The position numbers and the translations under genes were made by a program. Source: Actinomycetota bacterium (lineage in GTDB: Bacteria > Actinomycetota > Thermoleophilia > Gaiellales > Gaiellaceae). Taken from it: 64,000 nt of DNA. Below the pieces are notes generated by a model, which had not been told where the DNA came from, searched no databases, and worked only from the letters and a program-made list of their open reading frames with translations. Position 1 is the stretch's first letter; each line of letters begins with the position of its first letter. Below are positions 40,401 to 48,101 of this stretch, piece after piece. The stretch is from assembly GCA_003161615.1 (NCBI GenBank), contig PMOB01000026.1, positions 31,548-95,547 on the forward strand. Direction: 5' to 3'.

Positions 40401-41810
40401 ATGGACGTTGACGTCGCTGTTCTCGGCGGTGGGCCGGGCGGGTACACCGCCGCCATCCGCGCCGTGCAGCTCGGCGCGAAGGTCGCCTGCATCGAGATGG
40501 AGCCCGAGCTCGGCGGCACATGCCTGCGCGTCGGGTGCATCCCGACGAAGGCGTGGGTGCAGACCGCGTTCGCCCTCAAGGAGGCGGAGGAGCACTTCGG
40601 AAAGTTCGGCGTCTCGGTCGGCGAGGCGAAGCTCGACTTCGCCGCCTCGAACGCCTGGAAGGACGGCGTCGTCAAGCAGATGACGTCGGGCGTCGCAGGG
40701 CTCTTCAAGGCGAACGGCGTCGAGTGGGTCAAGGGCAAGGGCACGTTCAAGGACGCGAACACGATCGCGGTCGAGGGTGGGGAGGACGTCACCTTCAAGT
40801 CTGCGATCGTCGCCACCGGCTCGTTCCCGCTCCGTCCGCCGATCGAGGGCCTCGACTCGCCGCGCTGCGTCGATTCGACGGGCCTCCTCGCCCAATCAGA
40901 GGTGCCCGCCCGGCTCGTCGTTCTCGGCGGCGGCATCATCGGCTGCGAGTTCGCCTCGATCTTCAACCGTTTCGGCTCCGAGGTGACGATCGTCGAGATG
41001 CTCGACTCACTCATCCCGCTCGAGGACGCGGACGCGGCGAAGGAGCTCGCGAAGCAGTTCGCCAAGCGCGGCATCTCCCTTCAGCTCGGCAAGCAGTGCT
41101 CGAAGGTCGAAGACGACGGCTCCCAGCTCACTGTCCACTACGGCGACGGCGAGACGGTGCAGGCCGACCTGATGCTCGTCTCCGTCGGGCGCGCTCCGCT
41201 CGTCGAGGGGCTCGGTCTAGAGGCCGCCGGCGTCGAGTTCGACAAGCGCGCAGGGATCGCGACCGATGAGCACCGCCGCACTAGCGTCCCGCACATCTAC
41301 GCGGTCGGCGACTGCGCAGGCTACTGGCAGCTCGCGCACACGGCCTTCCGCGAGGGCGAGGTCGCGGCCGAGAACGCCACCGGTCACGAGGCGACGGTCG
41401 ACGCGCGTGCAGTACCGCGGCCGATCTACACCGATCCCGAGATCGCGGGCGTCGGGCTGACCGAGGCCCAGGCGCGCGAGCAGTACGGCGACGACGTCGC
41501 CGTCGGACAGTTCCCCTGGGTCGCCAATGCGCGCGCGGTGATGCAGGACGAGACGGTCGGCTGGGTGAAGTCGATCCACGAGACGCGCTACGGCGAGCTG
41601 CTCGGCCTCATCATGGTCGGGCCGCACGTGACCGACCTGATCGAGGCGGGTGTCGTCGCGATCGACGCGGAGTCGACGGTCGAAACGGTGGCCGACGGAA
41701 TCGCGCCGCATCCGACGCTGTCGGAGGCGATCAAGGAAGCAGGGTTGGTCGCGCTGGGGCGGGCGATCCACGTCCCGAACCGCAAGCCACGCGCCAAGAC
41801 ACCGGCGTAA
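40401..41810 (+). CDS. lpdA: Dihydrolipoyl dehydrogenase (E3)
   Basis: The 469-residue flavoprotein has the FAD motif VAVLGGGPGGYTAA, redox disulfide GGTCLRVGCIPTK, NAD motif LVVLGGGIIGCEFASIF, second FAD block HIYAVGDCAG and the C-terminal dimer interface with HPTLSE. It re-oxidises lipoyl groups of E2 and reduces NAD+. ATG lies 7 bases after a 13-bp hairpin, and only the AGG of that stem could act as ribosome site. Expression may thus depend on opening the hairpin. It belongs functionally to the E1/E2 genes upstream. Tandem terminators follow. Confidence 0.95.
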   Translation: MDVDVAVLGGGPGGYTAAIRAVQLGAKVACIEMEPELGGTCLRVGCIPTKAWVQTAFALKEAEEHFGKFGVSVGEAKLDFAASNAWKDGVVKQMTSGVAGLFKANGVEWVKGKGTFKDANTIAVEGGEDVTFKSAIVATGSFPLRPPIEGLDSPRCVDSTGLLAQSEVPARLVVLGGGIIGCEFASIFNRFGSEVTIVEMLDSLIPLEDADAAKELAKQFAKRGISLQLGKQCSKVEDDGSQLTVHYGDGETVQADLMLVSVGRAPLVEGLGLEAAGVEFDKRAGIATDEHRRTSVPHIYAVGDCAGYWQLAHTAFREGEVAAENATGHEATVDARAVPRPIYTDPEIAGVGLTEAQAREQYGDDVAVGQFPWVANARAVMQDETVGWVKSIHETRYGELLGLIMVGPHVTDLIEAGVVAIDAESTVETVADGIAPHPTLSEAIKEAGLVALGRAIHVPNRKPRAKTPA

Positions 41811-41889
41811 ACGCTCCGTAAAACCGGGACGGGAAGCCCACGCCGCAACAATTCGCGGGGCCACACTGCCGGTGGACATCCTCGTCCCT

Positions 41890-41972
41890 GTCCCGGGTCG
41901 AGCGCCGCCCGCGGACGACCCGGGACTGTTCTTTCGGAAGGGCCGCCACCCGCAGGGCGGCTCTTCCGTTTT
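41890..41972 (+). terminator. Tandem Rho-independent terminators after lpdA
   Basis: The first hairpin, GTCCCGGGTCG/CGACCCGGGAC (41890-41926), is followed by TGTTCTTT. The second has a 13-bp stem, CGGAAGGGCCGCC/GGCGGCTCTTCCG (41935-41968), followed by TTTT. Together they insulate lpdA from the hisC group. Confidence 0.88.
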
Positions 41973-42031
41973 CTGCGGAGGCTCGCTCCGTCGCGATGCG
42001 CTAGCCTCGGTCCGAGGACAGGAGGAGAGCT

Positions 42032-42157
42032 ATGAGCATCGTCAACAGGCGGAACGCAGTCGTGGGCTGGCTCACGCTGAAGATCGGGAAGGTCGTCGCG
42101 CGCCGGCAGGCGAGGAAGGTGGCCCGCAAGCTCCCGTTCGGGCGCGGGAAAACCTGA
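42032..42157 (+). CDS. Small basic peptide (41 residues) upstream of hisC
   Basis: This ORF is too short for the track. ATG at 42032 follows a strong AGGAGGAG at good spacing. The product (starting MSIVNRRNAVVGWLTL) is rich in Arg and Lys, with one short amphipathic or hydrophobic stretch (AVVGWLTLKIGKVVA) and a basic tail ending FGRGKT. One base separates its stop from the TTG of hisC, so translation may be coupled. I do not know a function; a membrane- or RNA-binding peptide would fit the composition. Confidence 0.6.
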   Translation: MSIVNRRNAVVGWLTLKIGKVVARRQARKVARKLPFGRGKT

Positions 42158-42158
42158 T

Positions 42159-43253
42159 TTGAGTCTCTTCCGCGACTCGATCGCCGAGCTCGTCCCGTAC
42201 GAGCCGGGCAAGCCGGTCGAGGCGGTACAGCGGGAGCTCGGGCTCGAGCGGGTCATCAAGCTCGCTTCCAACGAGGGGCCGTTCCCGCCCTTCCCTGCCG
42301 CGCTCGAGGCGATGGCCGGCTCGGCGCACGAGCTGAACCGCTATCCCGACGGCGGCGTCTGGGAGCTGCGGAAGGCGCTCGCCGACCGCGCAGGGGTCGC
42401 GTTCGAGGAGCTGGTCGTCGGCGCGGGGGCGGACGGGATCATCGACCTCCTCTCGCAGGCGACGCTCGACCCGGGCGACGACGTCGTCTGCGGCTGGCCG
42501 TCCTTTCCCTCCTACGTTCTCGACGCGGCGAAGCTCGGGGCTGAGGCGAAGCGGGTGCCGCTGCGCGCCCACACGTACGACCTCGACGCAATGCTCGAGG
42601 CAATCGGCCCACGGACGAAGCTCGTTTACGTCTGCCATCCGAACAACCCGACGGGCACGGCGAACGGGAGGAAGGAGCTCGTCGCGTTCCTCGACCGGCT
42701 GCCGGAGCACGTTCTCTGCGTGCTCGACCAGGCGTACTTCGAGTACATCGACGACCCGGACTACGCCGACGGCATCGCGCTCTTCCGCGAGGGGCGGCGA
42801 CTGGTGGTGCTGCGGACCTTCTCGAAGATCTACGGGCTCGCAGGCCTGCGGGTCGGCTGGGCGGTCGCGCCTGCGGATGTCGTGATCGCGACATCGAAGG
42901 TGCGCCGCGCGTTCGACGTCACGGCGCAGGCGCAGGCGGCGGCGCTCGCGAGCCTCGACGATCCGGCCGAGATCGCGCGGCGCCGCGAGCTGAACGCGAC
43001 CGGACGGGAGCGACTCGCCGAGATCCTGCGCGGCCACGGGCTCCAGCCGGTCGAGCCGGCGCTCGGCAACTTCCTCTTCGCCGACGTCGGCGGCGGTCGC
43101 GCGATGTTCGAGCGGCTGCAGCGGGAAGGCGTGATCGTCCGGCCGCTCGACGGCTTCGGCGCGCCGGAGGCGATCCGCGTCAGCGTCGGGACGCCGGAGG
43201 AGAACGAGCTCTTCGAGGTTGCGCTCGGACACGTCCTTTCTGGCGTCTCGTAA
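42159..43253 (+). CDS. hisC: Histidinol-phosphate aminotransferase
   Basis: TTG start, 364 residues. A fold-type I PLP enzyme with KLASNEGPFPPFPAALEAM, NRYPDGGVWELRKALA, VCHPNNPTGT, LDQAYFEY and the PLP-lysine motif FSKIYGLAGLRVGWAV. The C-terminal part (EGVIVRPLDGFGAPEAIRVSVGTPEENE) is typical of HisC. It converts imidazole-acetol phosphate to histidinol phosphate; some relatives act on aromatic amino acids. No other his genes are near, so it is either a stand-alone copy or a broad aminotransferase. Confidence 0.88.
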   Translation: MSLFRDSIAELVPYEPGKPVEAVQRELGLERVIKLASNEGPFPPFPAALEAMAGSAHELNRYPDGGVWELRKALADRAGVAFEELVVGAGADGIIDLLSQATLDPGDDVVCGWPSFPSYVLDAAKLGAEAKRVPLRAHTYDLDAMLEAIGPRTKLVYVCHPNNPTGTANGRKELVAFLDRLPEHVLCVLDQAYFEYIDDPDYADGIALFREGRRLVVLRTFSKIYGLAGLRVGWAVAPADVVIATSKVRRAFDVTAQAQAAALASLDDPAEIARRRELNATGRERLAEILRGHGLQPVEPALGNFLFADVGGGRAMFERLQREGVIVRPLDGFGAPEAIRVSVGTPEENELFEVALGHVLSGVS

Positions 43254-43289
43254 ACGGCTGACACGGGTGGTACTTTCGGGCGCACGCGC

Positions 43290-44558
43290 GTGAGGCTGTC
43301 GGCTGCCCAACTTGCCCCGCTCCGGCTCCCGGGGTTCCGGAATCTCTTCCTCGCCACGCTCGGCTCGAGCGTCGGCACGCTGCTGGCCGCCGTCGCGCTT
43401 GCGATCGACGTAGCCGACCGGACGAAACACTCCTCTCACACCGGCCTCTGGGTCGCCGCGGTGCTCGTCGTCGAGTTCCTGCCGACGATCGCGGTCGGGC
43501 TGCTGCTCGGGCCGCTTCTCGACCGGCTCGAGCGCCGCGCGCTGATGATCGCGGCCGACGTCCTGCGCGTCGGGGTCTTCGTCGCACTGCCGTTCGCCTC
43601 GAACGCGTCGACCGTCGTCGCGCTCGCGCTCGTCGCCGGGCTCGCGACCGGCTTCTTCCGGCCGGCGGTCTATGCCGGGGTGCCGAACCTCGTCGGCGAG
43701 GACGTCCTGCCGCAGGCGAACGCGCTGCTGCAGACGGTGGAGAACCTCAGCTGGACGATCGGGCCGGTCGTCGGCGGCCTCCTTACTGCCGCTGCGGGGC
43801 CTTCAGCTGCCTACGGCATCAACGCAGCGTCGTTCGTCGTCTCGATCGTGCTCGTAGTCCGGATTCCGCCGAACCTCCTCCAGAGCGAGCGTGCGCTCTC
43901 GCGCGGCCACTGGCGCGACCTCGCCGACGGCTTCGCCGCCGCGCTCCGCTCGCGCTCGATGCTCGCGGTGCTCGTCGCCTGGGGCGTGGCCTCGCTCGGC
44001 GTCGGCGCCGCAAACGTCTCGGAGATCTTCCTCGCCAAGAACACGTTCTCGGCCGGCGACTTCGGTTACGGCCTTCTCTACGGCGCGATCGGGATCGGCC
44101 TCGTCGTCGGCAGCTTCGCGAGCGCCGCCGTGCTCGAGCGGCTCGGCGTCGCGGCGGCGTACGGCGCGAGCCTCCTCGTGATGGCGATCGGCTATGCGGC
44201 GACCGGCGCGAGCCCCAACGTCTGGGTCGGCGCTGTCTGCTGCGCGGTCATGGGCGTCGGGAACGGCGCGGCGGTGGCGAGCAACGCGCTGCTCGTCCAG
44301 CGCGGCACGTTCGACGCGCTGCGCGGCCGCGCGCTGACGTTCGTCATGAGTGCGACGTACCTCGCCGTCGGGATCGGCGAAGGCGTCGGAGGCGTGGTGC
44401 TCCATCGCGTCGGCGCACGCTGGGAATGGGGCGGCGCGGGAGTGGCCCTGACCGTCGCCGCGCTCGCCGGCTGGGCGCTCGCGCGGAGCCTCGGCGGCGA
44501 GACGGCGGCCGACGGTGAGCTCCTGACAGACACTGCTTCAGCCGTAGCCGCCAACTAG
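43290..44558 (+). CDS. Major facilitator superfamily transporter
   Basis: The 422-residue protein (GTG start) has ~12 helices. Family features are the start APLRLPGFRNLFLATLGSSVGT, LLLGPLLDRLERRALMIAADVLR in loop 2-3, and QTVENLSWTIGPVVGGLL. It resembles the MFS_3/enterobactin-exporter-like (EntS) group. The substrate is unknown. It lies 5 bp before meaB. Confidence 0.85.
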   Translation: MRLSAAQLAPLRLPGFRNLFLATLGSSVGTLLAAVALAIDVADRTKHSSHTGLWVAAVLVVEFLPTIAVGLLLGPLLDRLERRALMIAADVLRVGVFVALPFASNASTVVALALVAGLATGFFRPAVYAGVPNLVGEDVLPQANALLQTVENLSWTIGPVVGGLLTAAAGPSAAYGINAASFVVSIVLVVRIPPNLLQSERALSRGHWRDLADGFAAALRSRSMLAVLVAWGVASLGVGAANVSEIFLAKNTFSAGDFGYGLLYGAIGIGLVVGSFASAAVLERLGVAAAYGASLLVMAIGYAATGASPNVWVGAVCCAVMGVGNGAAVASNALLVQRGTFDALRGRALTFVMSATYLAVGIGEGVGGVVLHRVGARWEWGGAGVALTVAALAGWALARSLGGETAADGELLTDTASAVAAN

Positions 44559-44562
44559 CATC

Positions 44563-45567
44563 GTGCGGGTGCCGACCCGCCGCGACTGGACACGCGAGGA
44601 TCTCGCCGCCGGCATCCGCAGTGGCGACCGGCGCGCTCTTGCTCGCGCGATCTCACTCGTCGAGGACGGCGACCCGCTTGCCTACGGCGTCGTCGCCGAC
44701 GTCTATCCCCACACCGGCTCCGCCTACTCCGTCGGCATCACCGGCCCGCCGGGCGTCGGCAAGTCGACTCTCGTTTCCGCCCTGATCCGCCACGTCCGGG
44801 AGCAGGGCAAGGCGGTCGGCGTCGTCTCGGTCGATCCGTCGAGCCCGTTCACGCACGGCGCCCTGCTCGGCGATCGGATCCGGCTCAGCGACCACTTCCT
44901 CGACCCCGAGGTCTTCATCCGCTCGATGGGGACGCGCGGCCATCTCGGCGGGCTCGCCGAGGCGACGCTGCAGGCGCTGCTCATCCTCGATGCCGCCGGC
45001 AAGGATCTCGTCTTCCTCGAGACGGTCGGCGCCGGCCAGAGCGAGGTGGAGATCATCGGGATCGCCGACACGGTCGTCCTCGTCCTGATGCCCGGCTCGG
45101 GCGATGCGGTGCAGGCGTTGAAGGCGGGGATCATGGAGATCCCGGACGTGATCGCGATCAACAAGATGGATCACCCGGCCGCGAAGACGATGCTCAACGA
45201 GGTGCGCTCCATCCTCGGGCTCGACCGCAAGCGCGACTGGAATCCGCCGATCGTCCTCACCGAGGCGGTGCGCGGCGAGCAGGTGCCGGAGCTGTGGGAG
45301 AAGATCGCGGAGCACCGCTCCTTCCTCGAGCAGAGCGGGGAGCTCGAGGAGCGCCGGCGGGCGAATCTCGCGCGGGAGGTTTTCGCGGTGGCGGCGAGCC
45401 GCGCCGGCCGTCATCTCGAGCGGGCGGTGGCGGACGACGCCGAGCTGCGGCGACTGCTCGCCGAGGTGCAGGCGCGGGAGCTCGACCCGCTGACGGCGGT
45501 GCAAGAGATACTCGAGAAGGTCTTCCGAATCCACGATGGCGACAGTGACGGCACCCGGACTTCCTGA
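44563..45567 (+). CDS. meaB: MeaB/ArgK-type G3E GTPase (methylmalonyl-CoA mutase chaperone)
   Basis: The 334-residue protein (GTG start) has G1 GITGPPGVGKSTL, DPSSPFTHGALLGDRIRL, switch region ETVGAGQSEVEI and G4 NKMD; the C-terminal helices form the dimer arm. MeaB loads and protects adenosylcobalamin in methylmalonyl-CoA mutase, or a related acyl-CoA mutase. No mutase gene is in the window. The last 32 bp overlap ilvA, suggesting translational coupling with threonine breakdown. Uptake of B12 is encoded at 8.5-11.4 kb. Confidence 0.92.
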   Translation: MRVPTRRDWTREDLAAGIRSGDRRALARAISLVEDGDPLAYGVVADVYPHTGSAYSVGITGPPGVGKSTLVSALIRHVREQGKAVGVVSVDPSSPFTHGALLGDRIRLSDHFLDPEVFIRSMGTRGHLGGLAEATLQALLILDAAGKDLVFLETVGAGQSEVEIIGIADTVVLVLMPGSGDAVQALKAGIMEIPDVIAINKMDHPAAKTMLNEVRSILGLDRKRDWNPPIVLTEAVRGEQVPELWEKIAEHRSFLEQSGELEERRRANLAREVFAVAASRAGRHLERAVADDAELRRLLAEVQARELDPLTAVQEILEKVFRIHDGDSDGTRTS

Positions 45568-46720
45568 GATCGAGCGCGCGCGCGAGCTGCTCGACGGCGT
45601 TGCGCGCGTCACTCCGGTCTACCCGTCCGAGACGTTCTCGCGGCTGGCCGGCCGTCCCGTCACGCTCAAGGCGGAGAACCTGCAGCGGACGGGCTCCTTC
45701 AAGATCCGCGGCGCCTACACGAAGCTGTCCTCGCTCAATCCTGAACGGCTCGCGGCGGGCGTCGTCGCGGCGAGCGCCGGCAACCACGGCCAGGCGGTCG
45801 CGTGGGCGGCGCGCGAGCTCGGCGCGCCGGCGCGGGTGTTCATGCCGCACGACTCGCCGATGGCGAAGTTCGACGCGACGCGAAGTTACGGCGCCGACGT
45901 CGAGCTGACCGGACAGGCGATCGAGGAGTCGATCACCGCCGCACTCGCCTACGTCTCCGAAACGGGCGCGACGTTCATCCATCCCTTCGAGGATCCGGTG
46001 GTCATCTCCGGCCAGGGGACGATCGGCCTCGAGATCGCGGAGCAGGTCTCCGAGCTCGAGACGGTCGTGATCCCGATCGGCGGTGGCGGGCTCGCGTCCG
46101 GCATCTCGCTCGCGCTGCGCGCGGTGCGGCCGGGGCTTCGCCTCGTCGGCGTCCAGGCGACGGGAACGCGACCCGGCGGCTCGGGGTTCACGATCGCCGA
46201 CGGCATCGCCGTGAAGGAGCCGGGCGAGCTGACGATGGGGATCCTCTCCGAGACGCTCGACGAGATCGTTTACGTCGAGGATGAGCAGATCGCGGAGGCG
46301 ATCGTGCTTCTCGCCGAACGGACGAAGCTCGTTGTCGAGGGAGCCGGTGCCGTCGGCGTGGCCGCGCTTCTCGGCGGCGCCCTCGCGGGCACGGGACCGG
46401 TGCTTTCGCTCCTCTCCGGCGGCAACATCGACGCGTCGCTCATGGTGCAGGTGATGCGGCGCGGCCTCGCGCTGAGCGGCCGCTACCTCGTTCTGCGGAC
46501 GCGCGTGCCCGACCATCCCGGCGAGCTCGCGAAGCTGCTCGGCCTTCTCGCGGCCGAGCGCGTCAACGTCGTCGAGGTCGAGCACCAGCGGGAAGCGGTC
46601 GGAGTCCCGGTCGGCTACACCGGCGTCGAGCTGACGCTGCTCACACGCGACACCGCGCACTGCGACCAGCTCATGGCGCGACTCGCGGAGTGGGGCTACC
46701 CGGTCGAGCGGCTCGACTGA
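45536..46720 (+). CDS. ilvA: Threonine ammonia-lyase (catabolic type with ACT domain)
   Basis: The 394-residue PLP enzyme has the Lys in TGSFKIRGAYTKL, phosphate loop GGGGLASG, SAGNHGQAVAW and the C-terminal Ser in LSGGNID. A single ACT-like domain covers ~325-394 (RTRVPDHPGELAKLLGLLAAERVNVVEVEHQRE). It makes 2-oxobutyrate from threonine; serine can also be used. Length and single ACT match the TdcB-like/short IlvA type. Its ATG lies 32 bp inside meaB in another frame. Confidence 0.93.
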   Translation: MATVTAPGLPEIERARELLDGVARVTPVYPSETFSRLAGRPVTLKAENLQRTGSFKIRGAYTKLSSLNPERLAAGVVAASAGNHGQAVAWAARELGAPARVFMPHDSPMAKFDATRSYGADVELTGQAIEESITAALAYVSETGATFIHPFEDPVVISGQGTIGLEIAEQVSELETVVIPIGGGGLASGISLALRAVRPGLRLVGVQATGTRPGGSGFTIADGIAVKEPGELTMGILSETLDEIVYVEDEQIAEAIVLLAERTKLVVEGAGAVGVAALLGGALAGTGPVLSLLSGGNIDASLMVQVMRRGLALSGRYLVLRTRVPDHPGELAKLLGLLAAERVNVVEVEHQREAVGVPVGYTGVELTLLTRDTAHCDQLMARLAEWGYPVERLD

Positions 46721-46739
46721 GTCGAACTCGGGCGCAGAC

Positions 46740-48074
46740 TCAACTGCCGCAGCGGCGGAAGCCGGACAGCTCGCCGCCACGCGCGTGCCAACCGACGATG
46801 CCGCCCACGAGCACGGGCCTCGCCGCGACGCCGGCGGCCTGCAGCACGCTCGCGGCGATCGCCGCTCGCGGGCCTGACTCGCAGATCGTCACGACCGGGC
46901 GTCCGTCGAGTAGCCCCGCCTCCGCCGCGGCTCGCGCCGTCCGGTACGGAAGATGGCGCGAGCCGGGGATGTGTCCCTCGTCCCGTTCGTCCGCCTCCCG
47001 CACGTCGAGCAGCTCGACCGCGTTGTCGGCCAGCAGCCGCTCGAGCTCCTCGAGCGAGACGGGCTCGAGCTGTTCGTCGCCGCCGCCCTCCTGCCAACCG
47101 GCGAGATCGAAGACCGCAACCGCCTGCAGCGACAGCGCCGCGTCTCGTGCCTCGGCCTCGTCGCTCGCGTGGATCACGACCGGCAGCTCGGGCAGGACGA
47201 ACGCCGCCTTCGTCGCGAAGCTCGAGCCGGAGACCGGAATCCCGACAGCGCCGGGACGATGGCCCGCCGCGAAGAGCGCCGTGTCGCGGACGTCGAGGAC
47301 GACGGCGTCGCCCGGCACATCGCCCGTCCGCTCCAACTCCGGCTGCGCGCCGAGAAGCTCGCCGCGGTTCAGCTCGACGATCCGCTCCATGTTCGGCGGC
47401 CGCGGAGGCTGGACGAGCGCCGCGGCCATGAAGTCCGCGAGGTCGCCCTGCAGCGCGTGGTTGAAGCGGCGCTCGAAGCCGATCGTCGTCGAAGCCTTTG
47501 AGCTCATCGCAGCGCCGCAGAGCGAGCCGGCGACGTGACCGGGGAAGACCTCGACGCCGTCGCCGAGCTCGACGAGGCGCCGCAGGCTGTGGAAGAGGCC
47601 TTCGCCTCCCTCTTTCGCGTCGACCGCGAGATCCGGGCGGGCGGCGTCGCCGACGAAGAGCGAGTCGCCGGTCAGGACGAGCCAGGGCTCGTCGCCGCGC
47701 GAACGGTCGACGACCGCGAAGCAGCAGTGCTCGGGCCGGTGGCCCGGTGTGTGGATCGTCCGCAGGACGACGTCGCCGACCTCGATCTCCGTTCCGTCGG
47801 CGAGCGGCTCGTGCTCGAAGGTCACGCCCGCGGCGGAGTGCACCCGAATCGGGACGCCGTGCTCGAGCGCGAGGCGGCCGTGGCCCGAGACGTGGTCGGC
47901 GTGGGTGTGCGTCTCGAGGACGCCGACGAGCCGGACGCTGCGCCGGTTCGCCTCATCCAGGAGCGGCTCGATCGCGTAAGGAGGATCGACAGCGACGGCG
48001 ACTCCGGCGTGCTCATCTCCGACGATGTACGAGGCACAGCCGAGATCGTCGGCGACGAACTGGCGGAACAGCAC
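46740..48074 (-). CDS. Persulfide dioxygenase-like MBL hydrolase with two rhodanese domains
   Basis: The protein has 444 residues (GTG start). The metallo-beta-lactamase fold (~1-240) has THTHADHVSGH, TPGHRPEHCCF, TGDSLFVGD and FPGHVAG, as in ETHE1/Blh-type persulfide dioxygenases. The first rhodanese domain (~250-345) lacks an active-site Cys (PVVIHASDEAEA). The second (~355-444) has CESGPRAA, a normal CxxGxR loop. It probably oxidises glutathione- or other thiol-bound persulfide to sulfite and moves sulfane sulfur. It is convergent with ilvA and divergent from the CopC-CopD gene. Confidence 0.9.
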   Translation of the reverse strand: MLFRQFVADDLGCASYIVGDEHAGVAVAVDPPYAIEPLLDEANRRSVRLVGVLETHTHADHVSGHGRLALEHGVPIRVHSAAGVTFEHEPLADGTEIEVGDVVLRTIHTPGHRPEHCCFAVVDRSRGDEPWLVLTGDSLFVGDAARPDLAVDAKEGGEGLFHSLRRLVELGDGVEVFPGHVAGSLCGAAMSSKASTTIGFERRFNHALQGDLADFMAAALVQPPRPPNMERIVELNRGELLGAQPELERTGDVPGDAVVLDVRDTALFAAGHRPGAVGIPVSGSSFATKAAFVLPELPVVIHASDEAEARDAALSLQAVAVFDLAGWQEGGGDEQLEPVSLEELERLLADNAVELLDVREADERDEGHIPGSRHLPYRTARAAAEAGLLDGRPVVTICESGPRAAIAASVLQAAGVAARPVLVGGIVGWHARGGELSGFRRCGS

Positions 48075-48101
48075 GGCGCGAACCTAGCACCCGATGCGGC
48101 T

